Origin: CAYFVU01 sp964594775
Lineage (GTDB): Bacteria > Spirochaetota > Spirochaetia > DSM-16054 > Sediminispirochaetaceae
Direction of reading: 5' to 3'
DNA length: 64,000 bases
NCBI GenBank assembly: GCA_964594775.1
Contig: CAZQNO010000002.1
Span: 53,555 to 117,554, forward strand
Made by a program: the position numbers and the translations under genes. The notes beneath the pieces were generated by a model, which saw only the letters and a program-made list of their open reading frames with translations, had not been told where the DNA came from and made no database searches. This document shows positions 8,062-17,478 of the stretch, piece after piece (within the stretch, counting starts at the first letter, position 1; each line of letters starts with the position of its first letter).

Positions 8062-9204
8062 ATGGGAAACAAGGAAGATTACGAAGATATACGACCATAT
8101 AAGGACTCGGAGGTACATGAGGTCCTCCATCGACTGGGACAGAACGACTGGCTCATGTCCGGAATCCGCACCGTTTTTCTTCCGAAGACCCCCCGGTTCT
8201 TCGCCCCTCTCGTGGACAAGGCTATCCGGGCCTATCTCTACATGAAACTCAAGAACATCCACACGGTGGAGCACTTCCAGCGCAAGATAATCGTCGACAC
8301 GTTGCTCCACTCCCTGGTAAAGAAGACGAGCAGCGGTCTGAGTTATCGAGGTTTGGAGCATCTGGATCCGAAGAAATCCTACGTCTTTATCACCAATCAC
8401 CGGGATATTGTTCTCGATCCGGCTCTCTTGAACTATATTCTGGCGAAAAACAGTCTTCCGATGGCACAAATTGCAATAGGAGACAACCTCCTCGTGCATA
8501 AAACCGTGGAGGATCTCATTCGCCTCAACCGCTCCTTCGTGGTAAAGAGAAACCTCCCCTTGAGACAGCAGTTCGTGGAAAGTCTTCGCCTTTCTCGTTA
8601 CATCCGGCATGTGTTAAACAGTGGAGAATCGGTGTGGATCGCTCAGCGCTCCGGTCGTTCAAAAGACGGGATCGATACCACTAACCCCGCCGTACTCAAG
8701 ATGCTGCACTTCGCCTGGCGGAAGGAGAAGGTTTCCTTCAAGGAATTTGTGAAGCAGAGTAATATAGTCCCCGTCTCGATCTCTTACGAATATGATCCCT
8801 GCGACCGTATCAAGGCTTGGGAAGTATACAGAAAACGGACCCGCGGAGAGCACCAAAAGAGAAAGTATGAGGACTTGGTCAGCATGCTGGCGGGTTTGAA
8901 AGGATTCAAGGGAAGGGTGCATTATCGTTTCAATGAGCCGCTGCGGGGAGATTGCGAGAACGAGAAGGAGCTGGCGGTGCTCATCGACGAGAAGATACAG
9001 ATGGGCTACAATCTCTGGGCGACGAATTTTATCGCCTACGATGTAGTACACGACACCGACCTCTTCGAGCAGAGTTACTCCCAATTCGAGAAGCAGCGTT
9101 TCTTTCTCCGTTTTCACCGGCTCTCTCGACAGGTCAAGCAGGTGCTTCTCGAATCATATGCAAATCCGGTTATCAAAAAGATGCTTTTAAACCGAAAGGC
9201 TTAG
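8062..9204 (+). CDS. PlsC-domain glycerophospholipid acyltransferase family protein
   Basis: A 380-residue protein with an acyltransferase core. The catalytic block reads TNHRDIVLDP (His113, Asp119), with five residues between His and Asp instead of the usual four; this HRDI variant belongs to a recognised sub-family. The segment VWIAQRSGRSKDG (about 191-203) corresponds to the glycerol-phosphate-binding block. It probably acylates lysophosphatidate or a related lipid at the inner membrane, though the exact acceptor is unknown. No transmembrane helix is obvious. The gene runs divergently from phnD and is followed by a lipoprotein gene after 2 bases. Confidence 0.75.
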   Translation: MGNKEDYEDIRPYKDSEVHEVLHRLGQNDWLMSGIRTVFLPKTPRFFAPLVDKAIRAYLYMKLKNIHTVEHFQRKIIVDTLLHSLVKKTSSGLSYRGLEHLDPKKSYVFITNHRDIVLDPALLNYILAKNSLPMAQIAIGDNLLVHKTVEDLIRLNRSFVVKRNLPLRQQFVESLRLSRYIRHVLNSGESVWIAQRSGRSKDGIDTTNPAVLKMLHFAWRKEKVSFKEFVKQSNIVPVSISYEYDPCDRIKAWEVYRKRTRGEHQKRKYEDLVSMLAGLKGFKGRVHYRFNEPLRGDCENEKELAVLIDEKIQMGYNLWATNFIAYDVVHDTDLFEQSYSQFEKQRFFLRFHRLSRQVKQVLLESYANPVIKKMLLNRKA

Positions 9205-9206
9205 CT

Positions 9207-9920
9207 GTGGCGGCCGCCAAACGGTTCACCGGGGTCCCGGTATTTTTCCTCCGAGCGCTGCTTCTCTTTGCTGTTACCCTCCTGCCGTCCTGTACCGGAT
9301 ATTCCCCCGAGATCGTGAGGACCTTTTGGCAGCTGGATGTACTCTTTTCTCCCCAAGAGGGAACGCAGCGGGAGCTGCTCAGCCTATTTGTCCTGTGTTC
9401 CGACGAAGACGGGATGGAGGATTTGGCAAGGCTCGATATTTCCCTAAATGAGAAGGAGCTCACCTGGAGTCTCGATGCGGAAACATGGAGAGAGGTCCCC
9501 GGCGGCGACGGCTTGGTATGGATCGGAGGAAACGGATTGGCGGCCCCGTCTTCTGCGGTGTTTCCCCGGGGCGAATACCACGTGCGCGTCGTCGACAGGG
9601 CGGGAGAGGCGGCCGAAACAAGCTTTGTTCTCCCCCCGGATTTGCGCGGGCTTGCCGGCGGAAATCTTGAAGAGAAAATTTTCCCGCGCATCATATACAA
9701 AGAGGGTGCGTTCGAAATTCACTCGCCCCATGCGGTACATTTTCTTGCCGTGACGGACGAAGAAGGTCGACTAGTGGAAACTCTAGAGTTTGCAGAAAGG
9801 GTAATAGGTCCAAAGCGCTTGAAAAATGCGGCCGCAAGGGGAGGCGAATTGCTCACCATCGGCGCCTTTGACCAAGAATTGGGACTCGGCGTAAAAAGCG
9901 GCCCCTATCTCATCCCCTAA
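9207..9920 (+). CDS. lipoprotein of unknown function
   Basis: The frame is open further upstream, but GTG at 9207 is the best start. It lies two bases after the acyltransferase stop, has AAAGG at a proper distance, and directly begins a lipoprotein signal peptide whose lipobox LLPSC puts the lipidated Cys at residue 29. The mature part (about 208 residues) contains alternating hydrophobic strands (REYHVRVVDRAGEAAETSFVLPP) like a beta-sandwich domain. I recognise no family. Tight spacing suggests cotranscription with the acyltransferase, so an envelope role is likely. The 3' end overlaps the end of the convergent ParB-like gene by about 4 bases. Confidence 0.7.
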   Translation: MAAAKRFTGVPVFFLRALLLFAVTLLPSCTGYSPEIVRTFWQLDVLFSPQEGTQRELLSLFVLCSDEDGMEDLARLDISLNEKELTWSLDAETWREVPGGDGLVWIGGNGLAAPSSAVFPRGEYHVRVVDRAGEAAETSFVLPPDLRGLAGGNLEEKIFPRIIYKEGAFEIHSPHAVHFLAVTDEEGRLVETLEFAERVIGPKRLKNAAARGGELLTIGAFDQELGLGVKSGPYLIP

Positions 9921-10840
9921 CGCTTCAACTTATTCCAAAGCTCCTTTAGAAAGCTAAGAAAGCGGCTCTTCACACTCCTCCCATAGTGCTGTGAATAGTC
10001 CGCCACCGCTTTTTCTAAAGGAAAGTCTTCACCGTGTTCCTTTTTCAGCGTGTCCCAGTGTTTTATCATCCACAGATAGAGGTCGCCCTTCGTTCTGCCG
10101 GGAAAGCGGGAGAGGATTCCCTGATGCTGGATGATCATCAAGATGGGCTTGTAGAGATTATTGTACCAGGAAGAAGCGGCATCCAATAGATCGATCTCCT
10201 TGGCTTTGTCTTGGCTGAGAAAGTACTTATGCCCTTGAATGTGGCGGAGCATCTCCACATAGCGGCCCGGCTCGGTAAAGACGATTTCCTCGGGAGGAAT
10301 GATCTGATCGATTCCCGTATTGCGAAATACCTGGTCTTTTTCATAGGTGATAACGGCGTCCTTGAGTTTGGCGGTGGTCATCCCCGGATCAATGGTGATC
10401 TCCGAATCGAGTTCGATGACTTCCGCATCGATCGCCTCTCTTCCCTGCAGGTTTGCCACCGAAACCCGGTGGTTGCCGTCTCTGACGAAGTATACTCCTC
10501 CGATCTCGTAGAGTTTGATGGGCGGAAGGATTATATCGGTGAGGTGTGCCCTGTCGATGCTCTCCCATCTTCCTCTGATAAAATCACGCTTGGGAAGAAA
10601 GGCGCCGGTAAAATCCCGGTACCGTCCCTCGCTTCCCACGATCTTATCGATGGGTACCGTCTGCATTCCCTTGTAGTTTTCCTGCTTCGGGCGCAGGAGC
10701 GCCTTCACATCTTCGAGAGAGAGCAGCCTCTGCCTCTCCGGAGTAAGGGCATTGAGCAGCTGGCTGAGCGTTGCACGGGACCGGGCCTTGTTGAAGTCCT
10801 CCCGCGCCTGATTCTTTATATAGAAAGAGTTCTGCTGCAT
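9917..10840 (-). CDS. ParB-like nuclease-fold domain protein
   Basis: A 307-residue protein with a ParB/sulfiredoxin-type core at about residues 60-140. The key block is VYFVRDGNHRVSVANLQGR (117-133), preceded by VPIDKIVGS. The C-terminal 120 residues are helical and unrelated to the DNA-binding half of chromosomal ParB, and no parA is adjacent, so a chromosome-partition role is not supported. Relatives are annotated only by the ParB-like fold. It is the last gene of a reverse-strand operon after a TPR protein and a metallophosphoesterase (4-base gap). Confidence 0.7.
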   Translation of the reverse strand: MQQNSFYIKNQAREDFNKARSRATLSQLLNALTPERQRLLSLEDVKALLRPKQENYKGMQTVPIDKIVGSEGRYRDFTGAFLPKRDFIRGRWESIDRAHLTDIILPPIKLYEIGGVYFVRDGNHRVSVANLQGREAIDAEVIELDSEITIDPGMTTAKLKDAVITYEKDQVFRNTGIDQIIPPEEIVFTEPGRYVEMLRHIQGHKYFLSQDKAKEIDLLDAASSWYNNLYKPILMIIQHQGILSRFPGRTKGDLYLWMIKHWDTLKKEHGEDFPLEKAVADYSQHYGRSVKSRFLSFLKELWNKLKR

Positions 10841-10844
10841 ATGC

Positions 10845-11528
10845 TTATGTAACCGCTATTTCAATAATCGTGTGCTCATAGGCGTTTACCACCGTTGTGG
10901 AGTAGAATTGCGTTCTCCTCTGTTCGTTCAGATCGTACAGATGTACGTGGCCATGAACGAGGAATTGCGGTTTGAAGCGGCGCATGAACCAGCGAAAGGC
11001 ATGGAAACCTTGATGACAGATATCTTCCCGGTCGTGGATTTTCCTGGGAGGGGCGTGGGTGAGCAGGACATCGATCCATCGACCGGAGAAAATCCTGTTG
11101 AAGAGAAGACGGGGAAAGAGCCGCAGTATTTTCACGTACATCTGGAACTCCGAGAATTGATTAGGTCCCCAATTGTACCTCTTGCTTCCCCCCAGTCCGG
11201 CCAGCAGTATACCGTGAAAAGATCTTGCCTTGTCTCCCACATAGGTCGAACCGTAACTCTTTCTTATGAACTCGTCACCCCCTTCGCGGTAGACCAGAGA
11301 GCTCTGGTATTCCCGCCGGTAGTAGGAGATGCGGGTGAGATTGTGATTGCCGAAGACGAAGGCGAGGGGAACGTTGAGGGTACTGACGATGAACCCATAG
11401 TAGCCGAGGTCGAGATCTCCCGCTCCGAGGACGAAATCGATGTCGGCGAACCGCTCCTTGATGCTTTGAGAATAGACGAGGGGGTCTATATGATCGGATA
11501 CACAGAGGATCTTATACCGTCCGGCCAT
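10845..11528 (-). CDS. metallophosphoesterase
   Basis: A 227-residue calcineurin-fold phosphoesterase. Metal-binding blocks in order are CVSDHIDPLVYS (9-20), GAGDLDLGYYG (36-46), FGNHN (59-63), LLTHAPPR and LVHGHVH. The first block has the D-x-x-D-P form rather than D-x-H, typical of a sub-family of small stand-alone phosphoesterases. The substrate is unknown. It lies 8 bases after the TPR gene and 4 bases before the ParB-like gene, so the three are probably one transcript. Confidence 0.85.
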   Translation of the reverse strand: MAGRYKILCVSDHIDPLVYSQSIKERFADIDFVLGAGDLDLGYYGFIVSTLNVPLAFVFGNHNLTRISYYRREYQSSLVYREGGDEFIRKSYGSTYVGDKARSFHGILLAGLGGSKRYNWGPNQFSEFQMYVKILRLFPRLLFNRIFSGRWIDVLLTHAPPRKIHDREDICHQGFHAFRWFMRRFKPQFLVHGHVHLYDLNEQRRTQFYSTTVVNAYEHTIIEIAVT

Positions 11529-11536
11529 CGTCGTCC

Positions 11537-12919
11537 TCAGCCCGGAGCGCCGAGTTTGTCGAGATTTAAGCTCCCCAGAAGCTTCTGCAGTTTTTCCTTG
11601 TCGATGAGATTGATCGGCCTGTTCTCGGCGTAGTCAAAGGCCGACCTGCTGAAGCCTGAAGAACTGGCGACGATGCCTCTGGCCACATTGATCTTTTTCA
11701 TGTTTTCGTGCAGGGAGCGTATGGTGCTGTCTCCTAAGACCTCCGGCATCCGCAGAAACCATATGAGGGTGGGAAGCTTCTTCGCGTTTCTCCATTTTGC
11801 GGTGTTCTCGGTGGCGATAACCTGACAGCCGTTGTCGATCTCCTTAATGTCCTGGACCTGCAGGTTCATCGACTGGATGGTAGCAGCCTTACAGATGTCG
11901 TAGAATTCCGACGGTCCGGCGGTGAGGTAGTCCTTGATGTGATCGTCGGTACGGAGTTCCTGATACTGACTGAGTTTTTCCGCCACGTCCTTGAAAGAGG
12001 GCTTTTTCTTGTAGATAATCTCCCACTGCTTGATCGCCTCATCGTAGTTGCGGGTCTGTTCGTAGGCGAGGCTGAGGAAGTAGCGGGCAAATAGTATCTC
12101 CTGAGTATTCTCTCCCTCACTGAGCTTGATGGCACGTTCGAGCTCGGTAACGGCCCGTTCGAAGTCCTTCATGTGCATATAACAGCTTCCCCGTTCGATG
12201 AGGGAACGAATCTTTAGCTCCTGGTCGCGCTGGGACTTTTCGAAGGAGACGAGGGCGGCAACGTAGTCGTGGTTTTCCTTCTGTAGTTTGCCCATATAGA
12301 AGTGGGCTTGGTAGTTCGAAGGGTCGGCCCTAAGGGCCGCTTCGAAGTGTTTCTTTGCCTCGATGACCTTCTTGCTGCGATGGAGGATGAACCCGAGCCG
12401 GTAGTGGGCCGTGGAATGCTTGGGATCGAGCTCGAGGGTCTTACGATAGAAATTCACGGCTTTGTCGGATTTGCTGCGGGCCTCGAAGAGCTCTCCGGCC
12501 TTACAGTAGTGGTCCGCCACGGAAGGCTCGAGCTTGAGCAACAATAAATACTCTTTGAGCGCTTCATCGGGCTGCTTGAATCGTTCGAAGAGCCGGGCAA
12601 TGGTTTTTCGGAATTCCGCTTCCTTTGTGTACCCCTCGAAGATGCCGATCTCATTGACCGTTCTCATCTCCATCAGTGCGAGTTCGGGCTTATCCTGTTC
12701 TAGGTATGCTTTTCCGAGAAGAAAGTGGGCATCTACGCTGCGGGGCTGCTTTACGAGAATCTGTTTTGCCGTTCTGGCAACCGCTGCAGCTTTGCCCTGA
12801 TTCATCTGTTTAAACAAGGTTTCTATCTGTTTCGGTGCTATAATGGAACGTAGGATAAAATATGCGAAGACTCCTATAGCGATGCCGAGAATAGAAATAA
12901 GAATGATAATAAGCGGCAT
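11537..12919 (-). CDS. membrane-anchored TPR protein with C-terminal Mrr-like domain
   Basis: A 460-residue protein. Residues 3-24 form a single N-terminal membrane helix. About 45-330 are tandem TPR units (such as ADHYCKAGELFEARSKSDKA and STAHYRLGFILHRSKKVIEA). Residues about 355-455 resemble the Mrr restriction-endonuclease fold, with the end GIVASSSGFSRSAFDYAEN followed by LIDKEKLQKLL close to the family pattern. The catalytic lysine strand of Mrr (Q-x-K) reads LIWFLRM here, so nuclease activity is doubtful. It heads the operon with the phosphoesterase and ParB-like genes. I infer a scaffold role at the inner membrane. Confidence 0.75.
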   Translation of the reverse strand: MPLIIILISILGIAIGVFAYFILRSIIAPKQIETLFKQMNQGKAAAVARTAKQILVKQPRSVDAHFLLGKAYLEQDKPELALMEMRTVNEIGIFEGYTKEAEFRKTIARLFERFKQPDEALKEYLLLLKLEPSVADHYCKAGELFEARSKSDKAVNFYRKTLELDPKHSTAHYRLGFILHRSKKVIEAKKHFEAALRADPSNYQAHFYMGKLQKENHDYVAALVSFEKSQRDQELKIRSLIERGSCYMHMKDFERAVTELERAIKLSEGENTQEILFARYFLSLAYEQTRNYDEAIKQWEIIYKKKPSFKDVAEKLSQYQELRTDDHIKDYLTAGPSEFYDICKAATIQSMNLQVQDIKEIDNGCQVIATENTAKWRNAKKLPTLIWFLRMPEVLGDSTIRSLHENMKKINVARGIVASSSGFSRSAFDYAENRPINLIDKEKLQKLLGSLNLDKLGAPG

Positions 12920-12993
12920 GTTGTTCCCCTAAAGGAAGATTAATGAGAAAATGGGCTAATGTCAAATCTGAAGGGGAAAAAGGAGGCTGTTAA

Positions 12994-13704
12994 ATGAGGT
13001 TTTTTTGCCGGCTTTTCGTCCTTTTCAGTCTTCTCATAGGCGCGGCCGGAAACCTTCTTTTTGCCTCGGATGTGGTGGATGAGGCGACGAAGGCCTTCAT
13101 GGATAACCGACCGAAGGAGGCAATACCGCTGCTCGAGGCGGCTCTTCAAGAGCGGCCGAACAATGACGATCTGTATCTCTTCCTCGGGATTGCCCATGAG
13201 CAGCTGGAGGAGTGGGAAGCGGCGGCGGAAACCTATCGGCAGGGTTTAGGAGTAACGGACGATCGAGCCACCTTTCTCTTCAATCTCGGCAACAGTTACG
13301 CCCGCCTGGGAGAGGGGGAGAAAGCTCTGGAAGCGTATAATGAGGTGATATCGTCGGGTGGAAGTATTGCTGCGGTCTATCTCAATAGGGCGAATCTGCG
13401 GGTCCGGCAGGGTGAATATTCGTCCGCCATTGCCGATTATCGGATATATCTTTCCCGTAAGCCGGATACACCGCAGAAAGAGCGCATAGAAAAGATGATT
13501 GCACTTCTCAGTGACAAGATACGGGCAACCGAAACTGCCCGCCGGGAAGAAGAGAAGCGAAAGGCCGAGGAAGAGCGCCGAAGGCAGGAGCTCCTCGATC
13601 AGGTTCTCAGTTCTTTAGAAGATTCTTCAGAGGAAACAACCAACCTCTCGGCAGGCACCGGCGAGGTCAAGACATATGAGGAAGATTTTGATATCGTAGA
13701 ATGA
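12994..13704 (+). CDS. exported TPR protein
   Basis: A 236-residue protein with a cleavable signal peptide (RFFCRLFVLFSLLIGAAG, likely cut before residue 27) and three to four TPR units at about 30-165. A charged coiled-coil tail follows (about 175-215, rich in RREEEKRKAEEERRR), with an acidic end. It probably acts in the periplasm as a protein-binding adaptor. AAGGAGG stands before the ATG. It runs divergently from the TPR/phosphoesterase operon and 20 bases ahead of a second, larger TPR protein, so the two probably work together. Confidence 0.8.
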   Translation: MRFFCRLFVLFSLLIGAAGNLLFASDVVDEATKAFMDNRPKEAIPLLEAALQERPNNDDLYLFLGIAHEQLEEWEAAAETYRQGLGVTDDRATFLFNLGNSYARLGEGEKALEAYNEVISSGGSIAAVYLNRANLRVRQGEYSSAIADYRIYLSRKPDTPQKERIEKMIALLSDKIRATETARREEEKRKAEEERRRQELLDQVLSSLEDSSEETTNLSAGTGEVKTYEEDFDIVE

Positions 13705-13724
13705 AATGAGGTGGGTAATTAATC

Positions 13725-15671
13725 ATGGATAGACGGAAATTAATCATAATCGGCGTTGTCGTACTCATCGTTCTTCTCGTGGGAGGAGGCATCCTTCTTT
13801 TCGGTGGAAAGGGAGGAGCGGGTGAGAAGGGAAGCGGTGCTGGAGGAGCCGCCGGTGAAGAGACGGCCGGCGACGCTGCGGCCAGAGAGAACACCCTCCG
13901 CCTGGCCCGGGACTACTTCGAGCAGGGAGAGTATCAACGGGCCCTCGACTTATTAGACGAGCTTCTCATTAATAACGCAGACGACCAGGCGGCTAAGAAG
14001 CTTCGGGATGAGGTGATCGCCGCCCGCAAGGAAGAGCAGCGGCAAATGGCCGAAGAGGCGAAGAAGAACGAGGAGCTTGAGGGAAGAAAACAGGATGAGC
14101 TGGTAGATACCCTCTCCGAGCTGGGAAGTTCTCTTAAAAACCAGAAGCTCTCGACGAGCGATCTGGACAAACGAAGGCAGGAGGAGCTTGAGCGGCTTGA
14201 GCAGCAGAAACGGGAAGCCGAAGAGCGGGAGCGGCAGAAGCAGGCGGAGCTGGAGAAGATGGCGAAGGAGGAGAGGGAGAAGGAATTAAAGATCCGGCAG
14301 CTCATCTCCAAGGGTCGTGAAGCGATGAAGGAGAAGGAATTCATCCAAGCCCGGGGCTACTTCGACGACGCCATCGAAATAAAACCCAGTGCCGCCGAGG
14401 CTTTGGCGGAAAAGGGCGAGTCTTATTTTCAGGAAGACGAGAAGAGCCAGGCGAATATCCGAAAGGCCCTCGAATATGCCAACAAGGCGAAGGATGTCGA
14501 TCCAAATCTCTGGATTCCCCACAATACCCTGGGAAAAATCTACGCAAAACAGCGGCAGTGGGACAACGCCATCGACTCCTACAAAGAGGCGGCGAGGCTC
14601 AATCCGGAGAATGCCTTGGTTCTCTACGAGCTGGGCAAGGCGCAGTACCGGGTGAAACGCTACAACCAGGCGAGGCAGTCCTTCGAGGCGGCGATCCACA
14701 ACGATGCGGACTTCGTCAACGCCTACCTCAATCTCGGTTTTACCTTAAGGAGGCTGGGCAGCAACGACGCGGCTCATCGAGCCTTCAGTCGTGCCGCCGA
14801 TATCGATCCGAAAAACGAGCTGGCCTTCTTTCAGCTGTCCGAGTTAAAGAGTATTAACGGTGACATCTCGGGAGCCATCGAAAATCTCAAGACGGCGAGC
14901 TCACTCGCGCCGGATAAGGCTCTCTATTACAGCAAACTGGGAAACCTCTATTATCTCAGAAAAAACTATGGAAAGGCGGAGGATTCGTACCGGCAGGCTA
15001 TCGCAAAGGACCCGCAGGATGCGGCGACTTACTACAACCTGGCAAAGGTGCTTATCGACCAGGGCAAGGGCGGGGAGGCCTTCGACCATGCGGCGAAGGC
15101 GGTGCAGTTAGATCCCCAGTCGGCGGACAATCTCTATATGCTCGGAAAGGCGAGCGAGGCCACGGACAGTCCCGCCGGCGCCCTACAGGCCTACGAGAAG
15201 TCCCTGGAGGTCGATCCGAACTACGTATCATCCCTGGTGAACCTGGGCTCCATCTACGATGATCAGGGCAAGTACGACAAGGCGCTCTCCTATCTCCTCG
15301 ATGCCTACGAACTGGAACCGGCATCGGTTGAGGTCAACAACAATCTCGGCAACGTGTACCTCCACAGCGAAATCTACAAGAAAAGCATAACCCACTACCG
15401 CAGGGCGATAGAGAAGAAGCCCGGTGCTACTCTGATGCGCTACAATCTGGCCGTCGCCTACATCGAAACCGGGGATAAGGAGAAGGCGAAAAACACGCTC
15501 ACCGAGCTGATGAAGATCGATCCAAATTACTGGGATGCTTATTACAAGCTCGGCGAACTCCTCATCGCCGAAGGTCAGAACGACGCTGCCGAGCAGATCC
15601 TGCAGCTCCTCCTCCAAAAGAACCCGAATTACGAGAAGCGGCAAAAGGTGGAGGCCTTGTTGGGCTCATAA
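13725..15671 (+). CDS. large membrane-anchored TPR protein
   Basis: A 648-residue protein. Residues 5-28 are one membrane helix, followed by a Gly/Ala-rich linker (29-50), a first TPR-like unit (60-100), a long charged coiled coil (about 105-195) and then about twelve consecutive TPR units to the C-terminus. Repeats such as NLWIPHNTLGKIYAKQRQWD, ALYYSKLGNLYYLRKNYGKA and VSSLVNLGSIYDDQGKYDKA show the family spacing. It is likely a periplasm-facing or cytoplasmic scaffold for a membrane complex; the client is unknown. It lies 20 bases after the exported TPR gene. Confidence 0.82.
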   Translation: MDRRKLIIIGVVVLIVLLVGGGILLFGGKGGAGEKGSGAGGAAGEETAGDAAARENTLRLARDYFEQGEYQRALDLLDELLINNADDQAAKKLRDEVIAARKEEQRQMAEEAKKNEELEGRKQDELVDTLSELGSSLKNQKLSTSDLDKRRQEELERLEQQKREAEERERQKQAELEKMAKEEREKELKIRQLISKGREAMKEKEFIQARGYFDDAIEIKPSAAEALAEKGESYFQEDEKSQANIRKALEYANKAKDVDPNLWIPHNTLGKIYAKQRQWDNAIDSYKEAARLNPENALVLYELGKAQYRVKRYNQARQSFEAAIHNDADFVNAYLNLGFTLRRLGSNDAAHRAFSRAADIDPKNELAFFQLSELKSINGDISGAIENLKTASSLAPDKALYYSKLGNLYYLRKNYGKAEDSYRQAIAKDPQDAATYYNLAKVLIDQGKGGEAFDHAAKAVQLDPQSADNLYMLGKASEATDSPAGALQAYEKSLEVDPNYVSSLVNLGSIYDDQGKYDKALSYLLDAYELEPASVEVNNNLGNVYLHSEIYKKSITHYRRAIEKKPGATLMRYNLAVAYIETGDKEKAKNTLTELMKIDPNYWDAYYKLGELLIAEGQNDAAEQILQLLLQKNPNYEKRQKVEALLGS

Positions 15672-15681
15672 CGTACGGCAC

Positions 15682-17466
15682 TTAGCCGCGGCCGACTCTC
15701 CTGTACAGCTCCTCTTCGCTCAAACTGATCCACACCGGTCTTCCGTGGGGACAGCGCGGCACCGGCAGAGCGAGGGTATCTTCGATCAATTTTTCCGCCG
15801 AAACGGGATCGAGCCTTTCGCCCTCCTTGACCGCTCGTTTGCAGGCGATGTCGGCATAGAGGGCGGCCTGCATCGATTCTTCCGTTTTCTGCGGTGAAAT
15901 AAGAAAGTCGACTATCTCCGCTTCCATCCCCGTACAGTTCTCCGGTACGGCCGTCAGCAGCCATCTTCCGCTGCGTTCCTTTTTTACGGAAATAGAGAGG
16001 CTCTCGTATTCGGTGAGGCGGCGCTCTAGGAGCTTCTCCTCTTCCTCCTCGATGTCGAAGGGATGAGGCAGGAGGAGGGGCTGACGCCGTGTCGACGAGG
16101 CGAGGAGCCGGTCGTAGATGATCCGTTCGTGGGCGGCGTGTTGATCGATAAGGAGGAGCTCCTTCTCCGTCTCGACGATGAGGAAGACGCCGTAGACCTG
16201 TCCGCGGTAGATAAATTGCCCGGTATCGGGTTCCCCTTTTTCCCTTTCCGCAACCGCATTTTCCTGGTCCCGGGATTGAGTTGGGAGGGTGGCGTTTCTG
16301 CCTATTTCCCGCATGGCCGGAATATCGACGGGAGCAAATGCGGGATTCCCGCCGAAACTAAAGCGGGAGCCTGCAGCGAAACGGGGGAAGTATCCCTGTA
16401 CCGCCTCTTCGGCGGACGAGGGACCGAGTGAGGCATCGTAGCCGCCGCCGGGAGAGTGAAAACCGCTGTGCTGGAGAAAACGGGAGATGCGCTGCACCAC
16501 CTCGTGGTGAATTGAGGAGAGGTTTTTTATCTTCGCCTCTCTTTTGGCAGGGTGGATATTGAAATCGACGAGTTCGGGATTGATCGAGAGAAAGAGGAAG
16601 GCGGCGGGATGGCTTCCTCCGGGAAGTACCGTACGGTAGGCATATTCTACGGCTTGAACAAGAGAGAATTCTTGAATCCGTCTTCCGTTAACGTAGATGT
16701 GGATGTAACGACGGTCCTTCCGCACAAATGAGGGGGAGGAGAGGACGGCACTAAAGGAGAAGTCTCCGGCTTCCTCTTCAATTTCGTGGAGAAAATCCGG
16801 CTGCAGAAGCCCGGGATGTGCCTCGGCCACGCGCCGGGCCGGCGATGCCGGATTGAGCTTGAGTTCGAGATCGCCGTCCTTTTGAAAACTGAAAGTGAGA
16901 TCGGGGTAGGGGAGGGTCTTCTCGATGAAGGTCTTCTTGCATGCCGATGTTTCGGCGCCGGCGCGCTTTAAGAATTTTCGCCGCCCCGGCATGGAGAAGA
17001 AGATATCCTCAGCCTCCACGACCGTTCCACGGCTTCCCGGACCCCCGGTGAGTCGTTTTTTCTCTCCTTCCCGGATTTCCAGCACATGCGCCTCTCCCGG
17101 AGCTGTAGCGCTGGTAATGGTCAGATGGGCGCAGGCGGCGATGCTCGCCAGGGCTTCACCCCGGAAGCCGAGGGTCGAGAGGCGGTAGATGTCTTCGGCG
17201 TCTTCGATTTTACTGGTTGCGTGGGGAAGGGTGCAGAGTTCGAGGTCTTCCCTGCTCATTCCCAGACCGTCATCCCGCAGCCGGATTTTTTTCAGTCCGC
17301 CGTTTTCGATGGAGAGATCTATGCGTTGGGCACCCGCATCGATGGCGTTGTCCATCAGCTCGCGGACCACCGAGAAGGGGCGGTCTATGACCTCACCGGC
17401 GGCGATTCTCTGGGAGACGGTATCCCGGAGGATATGAATCCTCCGGGACGCATCTTTGTCTTTCAT
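15682..17466 (-). CDS. mutL: DNA mismatch repair protein MutL
   Basis: A 594-residue protein. The N-terminal GHKL ATPase has the catalytic Glu36 and Asn40 in VRELMDNAIDAGA, RDDGLGM, HATSKI and TLGFRGEAL. The C-terminal dimerisation domain carries endonuclease-type motifs: DQHAAHERIIYD, an ACKRAVKEGERL block and CPHGRP. The last acidic residue of the DQHA motif is Asp instead of Glu. These motifs suggest a nicking MutL as in organisms without MutH. No mutS is in the window. The gene is last in a reverse-strand series of outer-membrane proteins, 13 bases after the FecR-type gene, an unusual setting. Confidence 0.96.
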   Translation of the reverse strand: MKDKDASRRIHILRDTVSQRIAAGEVIDRPFSVVRELMDNAIDAGAQRIDLSIENGGLKKIRLRDDGLGMSREDLELCTLPHATSKIEDAEDIYRLSTLGFRGEALASIAACAHLTITSATAPGEAHVLEIREGEKKRLTGGPGSRGTVVEAEDIFFSMPGRRKFLKRAGAETSACKKTFIEKTLPYPDLTFSFQKDGDLELKLNPASPARRVAEAHPGLLQPDFLHEIEEEAGDFSFSAVLSSPSFVRKDRRYIHIYVNGRRIQEFSLVQAVEYAYRTVLPGGSHPAAFLFLSINPELVDFNIHPAKREAKIKNLSSIHHEVVQRISRFLQHSGFHSPGGGYDASLGPSSAEEAVQGYFPRFAAGSRFSFGGNPAFAPVDIPAMREIGRNATLPTQSRDQENAVAEREKGEPDTGQFIYRGQVYGVFLIVETEKELLLIDQHAAHERIIYDRLLASSTRRQPLLLPHPFDIEEEEEKLLERRLTEYESLSISVKKERSGRWLLTAVPENCTGMEAEIVDFLISPQKTEESMQAALYADIACKRAVKEGERLDPVSAEKLIEDTLALPVPRCPHGRPVWISLSEEELYRRVGRG

Positions 17467-17478
17467 AAATTGAAGGTA

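Noticed and set aside
8462..8480. TGGCACAAATTGCAA as a sigma-54 promoter
   Set aside because: It lies inside the acyltransferase gene and GG and GC are 8, not 10, bases apart.
8952..9206. N-terminal extension of the lipoprotein frame into the acyltransferase gene
   Set aside because: The extension is a shadow of the acyltransferase. A GTG at 9207 with a ribosome site starts a proper signal peptide.
9917..10840. Chromosome partition gene parB
   Set aside because: Only the nuclease-like fold is shared. There is no helix-turn-helix region, no parA and no parS-like site.
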